The notes under the pieces were generated by a model. The model saw only the letters and a program-made list of their open reading frames with translations, was not told where the DNA came from and made no database searches. 64,000 bases of DNA, taken from NCBI RefSeq assembly GCF_014855495.1, contig NZ_JACYFJ010000002.1, positions 620,001-684,000 of the forward strand, in the 5' to 3' direction. This DNA is from Euzebyella saccharophila. GTDB lineage: Bacteria; Bacteroidota; Bacteroidia; Flavobacteriales; Flavobacteriaceae. Shown here one piece after another: positions 44,858 through 53,887 of this stretch. The stretch's first letter is position 1; the number at the start of each line of letters is the position of its first letter. A program made the position numbers and the translations under genes.

Positions 44858-45910
44858 ATGAAAATTAAGGAAACTTCCCCCGAAAGGTTGATTATAGGTA
44901 GTGTGCTTCTTGCCAATGGAGGCGCCTGCCTATACAACCTTCTTCTTGGATATACCATGGGGCCAGAATCGTATGCCAATAGAGTAACCCTAATAATTTT
45001 CTTGATATCGCTCATTTTTGGGGGAATGATATTTCAACTTGTAGGATCCAAGCTTGATTTTTTTGTTCCAGCCAAAAAAACTAGTGGTTTCGTATCATTG
45101 CCCTATAGCTGTAGGATTGGAATAATGGCCATACTTATGGTAAGTGTTCTTTTTTATTCCACAGATTTATTACATCATTTTCCCTCCAAACAAATGGGTG
45201 CTGTATTGGGAATAGGTTTAGCCATTCCCTTATGCATGGTAAAACGGATCATGCCCGGTAACATCTATCATTTTTTATTTGGTAAGGTAGAGGGTAGTTC
45301 AAAAGTGCATACCAAACAACTTATGTACCTGCTGGCATTATCAGCCGGCTACGAGTTTATACAAATACTAATAAAGAATGGTGACGTTCTAATGGTTTCC
45401 CATTATTTCAAGAACCAAGAAACCAATCAATATACGGCTTTAGTACTTGTAGGCAGGGTTATATACATCTTGGCTTGGGTGTTCATTTTAAAATTATCTA
45501 TAGAAACATTGAGATATAATCAAGCCAAAAAAGCGACCCTTCCCTTACTAAGGAGACATCTGAAAATTTTGGGAGTCCTGTTGCTAAGTATAATTGCCAT
45601 TTGTTACCTATTTCCTAATACTATTATTGGAGTACTATTTGACAACGATTATTTAGCTATTAGTGGCCTGCTATGGCAATATGCCACCGTAATTTCCCTG
45701 TTCATTATTGCCACCATGGTAACCTATCATTTTATGATTTTAAAAGATTACATACCTGCCCTTTTTATGACCGTAGTAGGATTATTTCAAATGCTATTAT
45801 TTATGCTTTTTCACGACAGCCTGAGCATAGTGGTTCAACTTCAAATAATAGCCATGATAGCTCTTCTAATTGCACAGACACTATACATTCACACAAAAAC
45901 AATGAAATAG
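44858..45910 (+). CDS. Polysaccharide flippase-like membrane protein (Wzx/MATE-like superfamily)
   Basis: A 350-residue protein with about ten hydrophobic helices and few charged loops, resembling lipid-linked oligosaccharide flippases: 'FIQILIKNGDVLMVSHYF' and 'VLFDNDYLAISGLLWQYATV' are like the conserved segments where Wzx proteins carry a membrane-embedded Asp. It is shorter than typical Wzx (420-480 aa), lacking roughly two helices. It follows a LytTR-type promoter, is closed by a terminator and precedes a glycosyltransferase, so it probably exports a surface-polysaccharide unit. No polymerase gene is present. Confidence 0.68.
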   Translation: MKIKETSPERLIIGSVLLANGGACLYNLLLGYTMGPESYANRVTLIIFLISLIFGGMIFQLVGSKLDFFVPAKKTSGFVSLPYSCRIGIMAILMVSVLFYSTDLLHHFPSKQMGAVLGIGLAIPLCMVKRIMPGNIYHFLFGKVEGSSKVHTKQLMYLLALSAGYEFIQILIKNGDVLMVSHYFKNQETNQYTALVLVGRVIYILAWVFILKLSIETLRYNQAKKATLPLLRRHLKILGVLLLSIIAICYLFPNTIIGVLFDNDYLAISGLLWQYATVISLFIIATMVTYHFMILKDYIPALFMTVVGLFQMLLFMLFHDSLSIVVQLQIIAMIALLIAQTLYIHTKTMK

Positions 45911-45938
45911 TTCATAGGTAGATTACCCATTCATTTTG

Positions 45939-45969
45939 CCGGAAGCCACCTTTGGTTTCTGGTTTTTTT
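45939..45969 (+). terminator. Rho-independent terminator after the flippase gene
   Basis: A 10-bp stem (CCGGAAGCCA / TGGTTTCTGG, two G-T pairs), 4-nt loop and seven T. It shows that the long TTG-initiated frame starting at 45936 is not a real 5' end. Confidence 0.8.
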
Positions 45970-45998
45970 GTTTACCGATTCTAAGAGGCATAGGTTTT
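45967..45998 (+). promoter_or_regulatory. Probable promoter of the small membrane protein and glycosyltransferase genes
   Basis: TTTG (45967-45970), 20 nt spacer, TAGGTTTT (45991-45998), one mismatch to TAnnTTTG. It lies directly behind the flippase terminator. Confidence 0.45.
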
Positions 45999-46052
45999 AA
46001 ACTCGTTAAAAGGCTGTTAATCAAGATAAAATGGGTATACGCTGTAAAAATT

Positions 46053-46202
46053 ATGTTTTTTAAAAAAGCTATTGAGCGGTTCCTTACTACCGTTTGGCTA
46101 TACCTATTTGTCTTCTACCTTCTTCCCATAGCTATTTTTTACGCGCTTAAAGGAACTTTGCTTCAGTCATTTAGAATGACGTCCCAAAAATATGACCTAT
46201 GA
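46053..46202 (+). CDS. Small single-pass membrane protein
   Basis: A 49-residue protein with one strong hydrophobic helix ('VWLYLFVFYLLPIAIFYAL') flanked by basic residues. I use the ATG at 46053 because the longer frame runs through a terminator. Its stop overlaps the ATG of the glycosyltransferase (ATGA), so the two are coupled. It may anchor or assist the glycosyltransferase; no family is recognised. Confidence 0.6.
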   Translation: MFFKKAIERFLTTVWLYLFVFYLLPIAIFYALKGTLLQSFRMTSQKYDL

Positions 46203-47422
46203 AACTTGCAATCGTAACCGCTTATCCACCAAGTGAAGCAGACCTGGCCTTTTACGGCCTTCAGTTGGTGAAGCATTTTAGGAATCACCCTAAAGTGGAA
46301 GAAATTTTATTGATAACCGACCGTAGCACCAATAAAAAAATTGAATTAAGTCCAGAAGGTAGTCCTGTTACCATTGAGCAATGCTGGAGTTATAATGGTT
46401 GGTCCAATTTCATAAAAGTAACCCAACACGTATTGAGATTTAAACCAGATGCCGTTTTTTTCAATCTGGGAAAGCACACTTTTGGAAACAAACAAATTCC
46501 TGCAGCAATGGGCTTTATGATTCCCCTGTTTAGCAGAATCACTGGTGTGGCTTCCATATCCTTAATACATAGCCTACCCCAACCTTTTAAAGCATACAAG
46601 GGGTATTTGCCCTCTTTAGGAAGGAATAAAAACAAAGAATATGGTCGTAACCTTAGCAAAATGATTTTAGCATCTGATATAGTGGCAACCAACACCAATA
46701 AAATGACCAAAATTTTAAGAGAAGACTTGAAAGCGAAGAATATAACTAAAATGCCCTACGGGAGTTTTGAAACGTTTAAAGAGCCAGATTATAGAATTGC
46801 TGGTAACAAGAAACAGATACTTGTTTTTGGAACATTTGGCACCCAGAAGAAACTGGAGGTCTTTTTAGAGGCCATACAGCGAATTAGGGCCAGAAACCTT
46901 GAATTAAACCTAGAAGTTGTGGTTGCAGGAAATGATTCTAAGGAAGTACCGGGGTACATGCGTCGTATAGAAGAAAACCATAAATATATGAAGCAACTAA
47001 CCTTCTTGCATGACACCCATGAAACCCAATTTCCAAAACTTATAGAAGAAAGTGCTTTGGTAGTTTTACCCTATTCTCAAGATACCGAAAAACTAAAGGA
47101 TATTCATATGACGGCAACGAAAGGAAAAGCCGTGGTACTACCCTATTTTGATGGTCTCAACGCTGCTGTGGAAGAAAGAAATTATCGTGCAGAAGTTTAT
47201 ACCCCAGATTGTCCTGAATCCCTTTCCGAAGCCATTGAAAATGTATTGGTATACAATTCCTACAGAATTCATTTAGGAATGGCAAATTTCAAGGCTGCCA
47301 TTGCCAACCCCATTGAGGAGGTTATCGAGCAATATATTGAATATTTCGAGGCGATAAAGAGAGCAAAAATGGAAAATACCAAGGTGCTATTTCCTATGCC
47401 GGAAGAAATAAATGATAATTAA
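46199..47422 (+). CDS. Glycosyltransferase (GT-B fold, family 4-like)
   Basis: A 407-residue cytoplasmic glycosyltransferase. The N-terminal domain begins 'MKLAIVTAYPPSEADLAFYG', as in GT4-like enzymes; 'QILVFGTFGTQKKLEVFLEA' opens the C-terminal donor-binding domain, followed by 'LEVVVAGND' and 'ESALVVLPYSQDTEKLKDIH', near the position of the conserved ExxxxxxxE. Donor and acceptor are unknown. With the flippase and the small membrane protein it forms a minimal surface-polysaccharide locus. Confidence 0.88.
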   Translation: MKLAIVTAYPPSEADLAFYGLQLVKHFRNHPKVEEILLITDRSTNKKIELSPEGSPVTIEQCWSYNGWSNFIKVTQHVLRFKPDAVFFNLGKHTFGNKQIPAAMGFMIPLFSRITGVASISLIHSLPQPFKAYKGYLPSLGRNKNKEYGRNLSKMILASDIVATNTNKMTKILREDLKAKNITKMPYGSFETFKEPDYRIAGNKKQILVFGTFGTQKKLEVFLEAIQRIRARNLELNLEVVVAGNDSKEVPGYMRRIEENHKYMKQLTFLHDTHETQFPKLIEESALVVLPYSQDTEKLKDIHMTATKGKAVVLPYFDGLNAAVEERNYRAEVYTPDCPESLSEAIENVLVYNSYRIHLGMANFKAAIANPIEEVIEQYIEYFEAIKRAKMENTKVLFPMPEEINDN

Positions 47423-47446
47423 AAATTTGATTTAGGTCATGTGCTG

Positions 47447-47482
47447 AAGGGGAATAGTCTGGTCAACTATTCCCCTTTTTTT
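47447..47482 (+). terminator. Rho-independent terminator after the glycosyltransferase gene
   Basis: Twelve-bp stem (AAGGGGAATAGT / ACTATTCCCCTT), 7-nt loop and a run of T. It also separates the convergent lipoprotein gene. Confidence 0.9.
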
Positions 47483-47496
47483 GGCACAATTGATTT

Positions 47497-48012
47497 TTAT
47501 TGTAGGGTATAAGTAAAACTTACCTTGGTCTGCTGTGTAGCTCCCTGAATATCCGTCACATTAAAATCTTCAGAAAAAACAAACTCGGTATTATCGGAAT
47601 TGAACTCCAGCAGTAGGTTCTGAACATTGCACGACCCAACCAGGCTTAAAGTAGAACCGGCCAATTGCCATGTACCTGCTAAATCTACCGTTCTTTCACA
47701 ATTGGAAGCTTTTAATCCCTGCTTAAAGCTATAAGCTCTTGAGCTGCTAAAAGTATAGGCACCATCTCTTTGGCAATCCGAATATTGGGCAAAAATATCC
47801 GTATCAGGATTGTCCTCGTTATCATCGGTCAAATCAATTTCCTTATCGGCTACAATAGCCGTTAATACCCATTCTCCCACCATTTTCTCTTCTGCGCTTG
47901 CCAAGGCACCCACATAGTCCTCCGGGCATTCTACCTCATTATCCGTTGTACAGGCAATAAAAATTAGCAAGACACTGCCCAAGGTCACATAATTTAAAAA
48001 TAATCTTTTCAT
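47497..48012 (-). CDS. Lipocalin-like lipoprotein
   Basis: A 171-residue predicted lipoprotein (lipobox 'IFIACTTD'). After an acidic spacer, 'MVGEWVLTAIVADKEIDL' opens a lipocalin-like beta-barrel; C-terminal segments 'LAGTWQLAGSTLSLVG' and 'NTEFVFSEDF' are strands of the same fold, common in small Bacteroidota lipoproteins (DUF5004/lipocalin-like). Five further cysteines after the lipobox may form disulfides. It lies 95 nt behind tenA on the same strand but shows no link to thiamin. Confidence 0.7.
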   Translation of the reverse strand: MKRLFLNYVTLGSVLLIFIACTTDNEVECPEDYVGALASAEEKMVGEWVLTAIVADKEIDLTDDNEDNPDTDIFAQYSDCQRDGAYTFSSSRAYSFKQGLKASNCERTVDLAGTWQLAGSTLSLVGSCNVQNLLLEFNSDNTEFVFSEDFNVTDIQGATQQTKVSFTYTLQ

Positions 48013-48107
48013 AGAAGTGTTTAAGTTTTAAGTTCTACAAAAAGATGAAGTCCTTTAAAAAAGGTTGCCTCTGAAATGAATTTTTATTTATTGGCCTACC
48101 ACGAAAT

Positions 48108-48755
48108 TTACCATGTTTTTAAAGAATATGCACTGTTCCAAAATTCATATTCCAGACGGCTGGCGGTAATAAAAGCCTCTGTCATAGCCTGTTGTTGTTT
48201 TTCAGTACTTTGCCGGGCAATGTTATCGGTAATATCAATAGCCCTTTGAGTGAGTTCGCCAAATTCTTCCCCCGCATAGGTATCTATCCATTTTTGATAG
48301 GGGTTATTTCCCGATTGTTGATTTTGATAAATGTAATCACCCACCTTTTTGTAAATCCAGAAACAAGGCAATACGGCTGCCATGGCCACTTCTATTCCAT
48401 CAAGAGCCGCAGTGCTTTTTAGGAAATGTCCATAATGGTGACAAGTAGGTTCAATTTGCCCTTTATCCTTTAACTGAAAGCTTTCAAAATACGATTCGTG
48501 CAAAGCTTTTTCAACAACTATGGCCCCTTCTGCAAAACGGATATACGCCAAGGAATCCTCTACATTTTCTACACGGGCACCAATAATCGCCAAGGCCCTA
48601 CCAAATTGGTCGAGATAAAAAGCATCTTGAACCATGTAATATTGAAACTTTTCAAGTGGTAAGGTTCCCGCCATTAGTTCTTTGATAAAGGACATGCTCT
48701 CAATACGCGCATATATACCCTCTATTCTGCTCCACGCTCCACTACTCCAGTTCAT
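48108..48755 (-). CDS. tenA: Thiaminase II / aminopyrimidine aminohydrolase
   Basis: A 215-residue TenA-family enzyme that hydrolyses thiamin breakdown products (aminomethylpyrimidine) to the HMP pyrimidine for salvage. Visible are 'MVQDAFYLDQFGRALAIIG', 'AMAAVLPCFWIYKKVGDYI' with the catalytic cysteine, and 'WIDTYAGEEFGELTQRAIDI' with the C-terminal glutamate region. It overlaps thiD by 14 nt and is the last gene of the riboswitch-controlled operon. Confidence 0.92.
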   Translation of the reverse strand: MNWSSGAWSRIEGIYARIESMSFIKELMAGTLPLEKFQYYMVQDAFYLDQFGRALAIIGARVENVEDSLAYIRFAEGAIVVEKALHESYFESFQLKDKGQIEPTCHHYGHFLKSTAALDGIEVAMAAVLPCFWIYKKVGDYIYQNQQSGNNPYQKWIDTYAGEEFGELTQRAIDITDNIARQSTEKQQQAMTEAFITASRLEYEFWNSAYSLKTW

Positions 48756-49575
48756 TCTTTATTAGTTTTATAGGATTAAAAAAATGGTTCAAAGGTCCAT
48801 TGCCCTTGCCTATCAATACATCTTTTCCGTTGTAAATAGCTTGGTGCACATAATCCTGAGCATGTTGCACCGCTTCTACTAAACTCATTCCCCGAGCCAA
48901 ATAGCTGGCAATAGCCGAAGAAAGGCTACACCCAGAACCATGGGTATTTTTGGTATCGAACTTTTCATGATGAAATTCATGAACCTTCCCTTCCACATCA
49001 AAATATAAGGAAGTTAGCTCCTTTGATTTTAGATGTCCTCCCTTCAATAAAAGGGACGTAGCCCCCAATTTTTGTATCAATTTACCCGCTTGGTACATTT
49101 CCGCTACGGTTTCAATGTTCATATCGGCCAAAATAGCGGCTTCGTCCAAATTTGGAGTAATGACATCCGCCAAGGGAATCAATTGAGACTTGATGGTTTC
49201 AATGGTCTCTTCCTCAATAAGCTTATGACCACTGGTTGCGACCATCACCGGGTCAAACACCACGGGTACTTTGGGCGATTTCTTCAAAGCCTTATTGATA
49301 ATCCTAACCAAGGCACTGGTATGTACCATTCCAATTTTAATGGCATCAGGATAAATATCCTCGAAAATAGCATCTATTTGGTCTTCAATGGCAGAATCCG
49401 GAATGGTATAAATATTCTTAACACCTTGGGTATTCTGCACTGGAAGTGCCGTTAAAACCGATGTGGAATAACAACCTAATGCCGAAGTTGTTTTTATATC
49501 CGCTTGTATGCCTGCACCGCCGCTTCCATCAAAACCGGCAATGGTAAGTACGGAAGGATAGGTATATTCTTTCAT
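48742..49575 (-). CDS. thiD: Hydroxymethylpyrimidine/phosphomethylpyrimidine kinase
   Basis: A 277-residue ribokinase-fold enzyme phosphorylating HMP and HMP-phosphate. Motifs: 'TIAGFDGSGGAGIQADIKT' at the start, 'DPVMVATSGHKLIEEE', 'ITPNLDEAAILA' and the anion-hole 'KNTHGSGCSLSSAIASYLA'. It lies 54 nt behind thiE and overlaps tenA. Stand-alone form without a ThiE or TenA fusion. Confidence 0.95.
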   Translation of the reverse strand: MKEYTYPSVLTIAGFDGSGGAGIQADIKTTSALGCYSTSVLTALPVQNTQGVKNIYTIPDSAIEDQIDAIFEDIYPDAIKIGMVHTSALVRIINKALKKSPKVPVVFDPVMVATSGHKLIEEETIETIKSQLIPLADVITPNLDEAAILADMNIETVAEMYQAGKLIQKLGATSLLLKGGHLKSKELTSLYFDVEGKVHEFHHEKFDTKNTHGSGCSLSSAIASYLARGMSLVEAVQHAQDYVHQAIYNGKDVLIGKGNGPLNHFFNPIKLIKNELE

Positions 49576-49629
49576 TGTTCTCTTTTTTAGGTGAATGAAG
49601 CCTTCAAATGAACCCAGCCCTAAAGGTCA

Positions 49630-50265
49630 TTAAATAGCCCTTTCAATTTCATTTCTGAGTTCAGCCGCCGCTCTCTGTGGGTCCTGGGCTTGGCAAATGG
49701 CCGATACCACTGCGATACAGTCCGCGCCGGCCTTTATAACCTCAAAGGTATTGTCCTTTTTCATACTCCCGATGGCTACTAAGGGTTTCGATGTCAGGGA
49801 CCTGATTTTGGCAATCCCCTCTAAACCCCATTCCGTAACCGTATCTGTTTTGGTAGGGGTAGCAAAAACCGGACTAACGCCAAAATAATCGGATACTTCT
49901 GCTTCCGGAGAATTCAATTGCTCCAAATACTCGATGGAATATCCCAAACAATGTGGCGTATTCCATTTTTTTCTTATTTCCGAAGGTGGCAGATCACTAT
50001 TGCCCACATGCATTCCATAGGCTCCCACTTGCTTTGCGACTTCCAGATTGTCATTGATGATCAGAGGTACCTGATGTGAATCCAATACCTCCTTTAAAGC
50101 GTTTGCTTTCTGAAGAAATTCCTTGGTAGAGCGATTTTTTTCTCGTAATTGCACCACATCCACACCTCCGCGTACGGCACTTTCGGCTACCTCGACCAAA
50201 GGCCTTCCGGCACAATTTTCTTCTGAAATAACAAGATAAAGACGGTATGGAAAAGGATTATCCAT
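49630..50265 (-). CDS. thiE: Thiamin-phosphate synthase
   Basis: A 211-residue TIM-barrel enzyme joining HMP-pyrophosphate and thiazole phosphate to thiamin phosphate. Motifs: 'GVDVVQLREKNRSTKEF', 'PLIINDNLEVAKQVGAYGMH', 'YFGVSPVFATPTKTDT' and 'KPLVAIGSMKKDN'. Its start shares one base with the thiM stop, indicating coupling. Confidence 0.95.
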   Translation of the reverse strand: MDNPFPYRLYLVISEENCAGRPLVEVAESAVRGGVDVVQLREKNRSTKEFLQKANALKEVLDSHQVPLIINDNLEVAKQVGAYGMHVGNSDLPPSEIRKKWNTPHCLGYSIEYLEQLNSPEAEVSDYFGVSPVFATPTKTDTVTEWGLEGIAKIRSLTSKPLVAIGSMKKDNTFEVIKAGADCIAVVSAICQAQDPQRAAAELRNEIERAI

Positions 50266-51062
50266 TACTTTTCCGAAATTTTTAAAGTGCTAATAAATTC
50301 AGCTTCCGTAAGGGTGTGTAGCTTGTCCAACAAATGCATTTGCAAACTTCCGGGACCGTCAGATTGTTTTTCGGCCAATTCACCTGCTACGCCCATCAGC
50401 GCCATGGCAGCCGCTACCGCTTCATTCTTATCTTCCACCACCGCAATAAAAGCACCTATCAGTGCCGATGCCGAGCAACCCATTCCGGTTACCTTGGCCA
50501 TGAGGGCATGCCCGTTGGAAAGATAGATTTCCCTTTCACCGTTCACCACAATATCGGTTTCTCCAGAAATACAGACCACGGACCCATATTCCCTGTTCAG
50601 GCTTTTGGCAGCCGAAAGTGCTTCATTGCTTTGCGCAGTACTATCCACTCCCTTGGTTGTTTCCGTATTTTGTTTGGCAAGTGCCAATATCTCCGAAGCA
50701 TTGCCGCGAATAACCGTTGGGCGATATTCCAGCAGTTGCGATAGGGTTTCATTTCTATAACTGGTAGCCCCTGCTCCTACGGGGTCCAAAACGGTAGGTT
50801 TTCCTAATTCGCCTGCCTTTTTTATGGCCAAAAGCATTGACTTTACTTTGTATTTATCCAACGTTCCAATGTTAAGAACAATGGCTTGGCAAATAGTCGC
50901 CATCTCATCAATCTCCGGATGGGCATGTGCCATAATGGGCAAAGCTCCCGCTGCCAGAAGCGCATTGGCCGTATTGTTCATCACTACATAATTGGTAATA
51001 TTCTGTACCAACGGGGAAGTCTGCCTTACTTTTTCTATATGTTGCCAAAGTTTTTTTTGCAT
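50265..51062 (-). CDS. thiM: Hydroxyethylthiazole kinase
   Basis: A 265-residue enzyme phosphorylating the thiazole alcohol for thiamin salvage. Motifs: 'VQNITNYVVMNNTANALLA', 'KPTVLDPVGAGATSYRNE', 'IRGNASEILALA' and 'VTGMGCSASALIGAF' with the conserved cysteine. First gene of the thiM-thiE-thiD-tenA unit, directly downstream of a TPP riboswitch. Confidence 0.95.
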   Translation of the reverse strand: MQKKLWQHIEKVRQTSPLVQNITNYVVMNNTANALLAAGALPIMAHAHPEIDEMATICQAIVLNIGTLDKYKVKSMLLAIKKAGELGKPTVLDPVGAGATSYRNETLSQLLEYRPTVIRGNASEILALAKQNTETTKGVDSTAQSNEALSAAKSLNREYGSVVCISGETDIVVNGEREIYLSNGHALMAKVTGMGCSASALIGAFIAVVEDKNEAVAAAMALMGVAGELAEKQSDGPGSLQMHLLDKLHTLTEAEFISTLKISEK

Positions 51063-51134
51063 AAATGTGCTTTTAAAAATGAATGGCGATAGAAGTTCTC
51101 CTTTGGAGGATAAAGAAGGTAAAATGTGTCTGCT

Positions 51135-51212
51135 AACTTTTCCCTACGTTGGTGTAAGCCAAATCAGGTTCAAAGGGACTGTCTCAATTCTTAAAAGAAT
51201 ACCCCTAAAGCC
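51135..51212 (-). ncRNA. TPP riboswitch (THI element)
   Basis: On the minus strand the conserved blocks occur in order: TAGGGG near the 5' end, TTGAGACAGTCCCTTTGA, then AACCTGATTTGG, and ACGTAGGGAA at the 3' end, with a closing CTTT/AAAG helix. It lies 72 nt before thiM. No strong T-run terminator follows, so control may be translational; a small hairpin (CTCC-AAA-GGAG, minus strand, 51098-51108) lies in the leader. Confidence 0.95.
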
Positions 51213-51216
51213 AATA

Positions 51217-51245
51217 CAAAAGTAGCGTTAATTAAGTAGACCAAA
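51217..51245 (-). promoter_or_regulatory. Promoter of the thiamin salvage operon
   Basis: TTTG (minus strand 51242-51245), 17 nt spacer, exact TACTTTTG (51217-51224). The start of transcription would fall at the 5' end of the TPP riboswitch. Confidence 0.8.
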
Positions 51246-51316
51246 AAGTATATTAAATTATCTAATTGATATAACAAAATTAGGAAATAAAGGTATTTTA
51301 GTATCAAAATTATTAC

Positions 51317-52168
51317 TTGAAGCCCCTACCTTTTAAAATACCAAAACCGAAAAACGAGACGCTGGTCTTTCAAATTGACCGGGAGCAAGTATTTTATGAC
51401 CAGTTTCACCAGCATGCCGAAATTCAATTAAGCCAGATAAGAAAGGGGGCCGGCTCCCTTTTGGTGGGCGACACCTTGAATGAGTACAAGCAAGGAGATA
51501 TTTTGCTCATTGGTAGCTTGGTACCCCATGTTTTTAAAAGTGACTCCCATAGCACTGAAGAATCGCTTATGTACACCCTCTTTTTTGGAAAGGATTCCTT
51601 TGGTAAAACCTTCTTTGAGCTACCTGATTTGGCAGATGTACAACCTATTTTTGAGAAAGCGAATTATGGAATTAAACTAATCACCCACACAGAAGAGGCA
51701 AGCCAGCTTTTTGACCAATTACCTAATCAGGCCAAAATAGCGCAACTAGGCACTTTATTTCAGCTTTTGCATATTTTCAATATCGGCAAAACAGAACCGC
51801 TTTCCAGTTTTGTATATGATAAAAGGTATTCTGATATAGAGGGAAAACGCATGGGAACGGTAATGCAGTACGTGATGGACCACTATCAAGAGCCTATTTC
51901 ATTGGACCTCATATCTGAAAAAGCGCACATGAGTAAAAATGCCTTTTGCCGTTATTTTAAAAAACGTACCAACAAAACATTCTTTCAGTTTCTCATTGAA
52001 ATTAGAGTTGAAAATGCCTGCAAACAATTGGTGAACCACCCTGAAAAATCCATTTCTGAAATTGGATTGGATTGTGGATTTTTCAATATTTCCAATTTTA
52101 ACCGACAGTTTAAAGGTTTAAAAGGAGATACGCCCTCCATTTACAGAAACAAATTCCGCTCCATTTAA
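51317..52168 (+). CDS. AraC family transcriptional regulator
   Basis: A 283-residue regulator with an N-terminal cupin-like sensor domain ('FHQHAEIQLSQIRKGAGSLL', 'GDILLIGSLVPHVFKSD') and a C-terminal double HTH ('ISLDLISEKAHMSKNAFCRY' and 'ISEIGLDCGFFNISNFNRQF'). No ATG is available: translation must start at the TTG at 51317, which gives the family-typical 'MKPLPFKIPKPKNE' start. It sits between the thiamin operon and the carboxylesterase gene and is tail-to-tail with the latter. Ligand unknown, probably a sugar. Confidence 0.9.
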   Translation: MKPLPFKIPKPKNETLVFQIDREQVFYDQFHQHAEIQLSQIRKGAGSLLVGDTLNEYKQGDILLIGSLVPHVFKSDSHSTEESLMYTLFFGKDSFGKTFFELPDLADVQPIFEKANYGIKLITHTEEASQLFDQLPNQAKIAQLGTLFQLLHIFNIGKTEPLSSFVYDKRYSDIEGKRMGTVMQYVMDHYQEPISLDLISEKAHMSKNAFCRYFKKRTNKTFFQFLIEIRVENACKQLVNHPEKSISEIGLDCGFFNISNFNRQFKGLKGDTPSIYRNKFRSI

Positions 52169-52174
52169 TTCAGT

Positions 52175-53803
52175 TTAATTGCCGTATTGCTTATCCAAAA
52201 ATTGGTAACGTGCATCGTTCTGGGCTTCAACAACCTTGCTTTCTACGTCAATGACCATAACTGGGGGTGTAACATCATTTGCTTTAGCATTAGGCCATTC
52301 CGGGAGCTCTTGTCCATTTGGGTTTCCGGAAATAATGAAATTGGCGAAATAGTTTTGCATGGTTTCGGATACCTTAAAATCTTCTGCCGTCCAAGCATAA
52401 TCATCTACCAAGTGCAAATTCCCCATGCAGTATTCAATTTCGCAGGCGTGCGGTGCTCCAATAGGTTCCTGCTGCTTAGGGGAGTCTTCCGTACTCTCTA
52501 CCGTTCCTCCTGCCAAACCGGATATTAAATTGGTATTTTTTAATGGAGGCCTTAATTTGCTGTATAAATAGCGATAAACAGGCTGTTGGCTGTTTTTTCT
52601 ATGAAGGTCGAACCATTTCCAAGTGCTATATACAATAAACCGGTCCGAAGCTAAATCGGTCGCAGCGTACTCAACTTCTCTGGCTGTTGCCGCAGGGTAG
52701 AGCTCCAACACCTCTTTGTACGTTTTGGGATATGCCTCTTTAACTTTGGCCTTAAAATTTTCGGGAGTGTAAGGACCTTGGGTAAAGGCCATCCCAGGAA
52801 TTTCAGCCGAATTCCAACCCAACAAAAGGGGAACTTGTGCCTGTTTTTGTTCCTCAAATATTTCAGGAAGGGATTTGGGTAAAAAATAACCGTCAATTAC
52901 CATAGGAAAACCAAAACGACCGGACTCATTGTACATTTCATAAATATCCCTAGTGCTTAATTTCCGTAAATCAGCTATACTTTCAACACCCGCTTTTTGT
53001 AAAAAATCGTTTCCTTCTTGTTCCGCTTCGGCTAAGGGAACCGGTGCCAAAGTGGGATGAATGGCTGCCCCACTCTCTCCAATAGCCCCAGCAATCAAAT
53101 CTTTGCTCAAGGGCGATGCCATCTGGGCACTTACTCCAATGGACCCTGCGGATTCTCCTGCAATGGTCACTTTTTGGGGATCACCCCCAAAGGCCGCAAT
53201 ATTTTTCTGCACCCATTGAAGTGCGGCATGCTGATCTAACATACCGTAATTACCAGAAGCCTTGTAAGGTGCTTCTGCGCTAAGCTGGGAATGGGCTAAA
53301 AAGCCAAAAATATTCAATCGGTAATTGGTGGTAACCACCACCATTCCTTTTTTGGCCATACTTTCCCCATCATATCTGGGCTCGGAGGCATCTCCTGCAA
53401 CATTTCCGCCACCATAAAAATAAACCAACACAGGGAGGTCTTTGGTGTTTCTTTTAGCGGGTGTCCACACATTTAAATAGAGACAATCCTCACTAACTCC
53501 ATTGGACCGGGATTTCATATCGCCAAAAACCATGGTCTGCATGGGTCTAGGACCAAATTGTTTTGTTTGCTTAACACCCTCCCAATTATCTAAAGGCTGT
53601 GGGGCTTTCCAACGTAGTTCACCTACAGGAGGTTTTGCAAAGGGTACACCAAAATAGGTTTGAATACCGGTATGGGTATTGTAATTACCTTCTATTAGTC
53701 CATTTTCAACCTTTGTTTGAACGGAAAATGAATTTGTTTCTTGGGAACTCACAGGTACAATGATGGCGAAAAGGGCCAAACTAAGAATAACGTAATTTTT
53801 CAT
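52175..53803 (-). CDS. Secreted carboxylesterase (type B, alpha/beta hydrolase)
   Basis: A 542-residue exported esterase. Signal peptide 'ILSLALFAIIVPVSSQE'. Type-B features: 'GIQTYFGVPFAKPPVGELRW', 'SEDCLYLNVWTP', oxyanion-hole 'VYFYGGGNV', nucleophile elbow 'GESAGSIGVS', and a candidate catalytic His in 'GAPHACEIEY'. It is divergent from the Nudix-type regulator and rhamnosidase genes (84 nt between starts), so it may deacylate the same rhamnose-containing substrate. Substrate is inferred from context. Confidence 0.92.
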   Translation of the reverse strand: MKNYVILSLALFAIIVPVSSQETNSFSVQTKVENGLIEGNYNTHTGIQTYFGVPFAKPPVGELRWKAPQPLDNWEGVKQTKQFGPRPMQTMVFGDMKSRSNGVSEDCLYLNVWTPAKRNTKDLPVLVYFYGGGNVAGDASEPRYDGESMAKKGMVVVTTNYRLNIFGFLAHSQLSAEAPYKASGNYGMLDQHAALQWVQKNIAAFGGDPQKVTIAGESAGSIGVSAQMASPLSKDLIAGAIGESGAAIHPTLAPVPLAEAEQEGNDFLQKAGVESIADLRKLSTRDIYEMYNESGRFGFPMVIDGYFLPKSLPEIFEEQKQAQVPLLLGWNSAEIPGMAFTQGPYTPENFKAKVKEAYPKTYKEVLELYPAATAREVEYAATDLASDRFIVYSTWKWFDLHRKNSQQPVYRYLYSKLRPPLKNTNLISGLAGGTVESTEDSPKQQEPIGAPHACEIEYCMGNLHLVDDYAWTAEDFKVSETMQNYFANFIISGNPNGQELPEWPNAKANDVTPPVMVIDVESKVVEAQNDARYQFLDKQYGN

Positions 53804-53887
53804 ATGCCTTTCTATTATTGTCTCAATATGTTACAATAATACTTTGTTTTTAGCAAAATTTACATTTCATTTGAAAAAAACTGATAA

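Noticed and set aside
45936-46202. An 88-codon frame starting at TTG 45936
   Set aside because: Its first part covers a clear terminator hairpin and T-run after the flippase gene; only the part from the ATG at 46053 is accepted.
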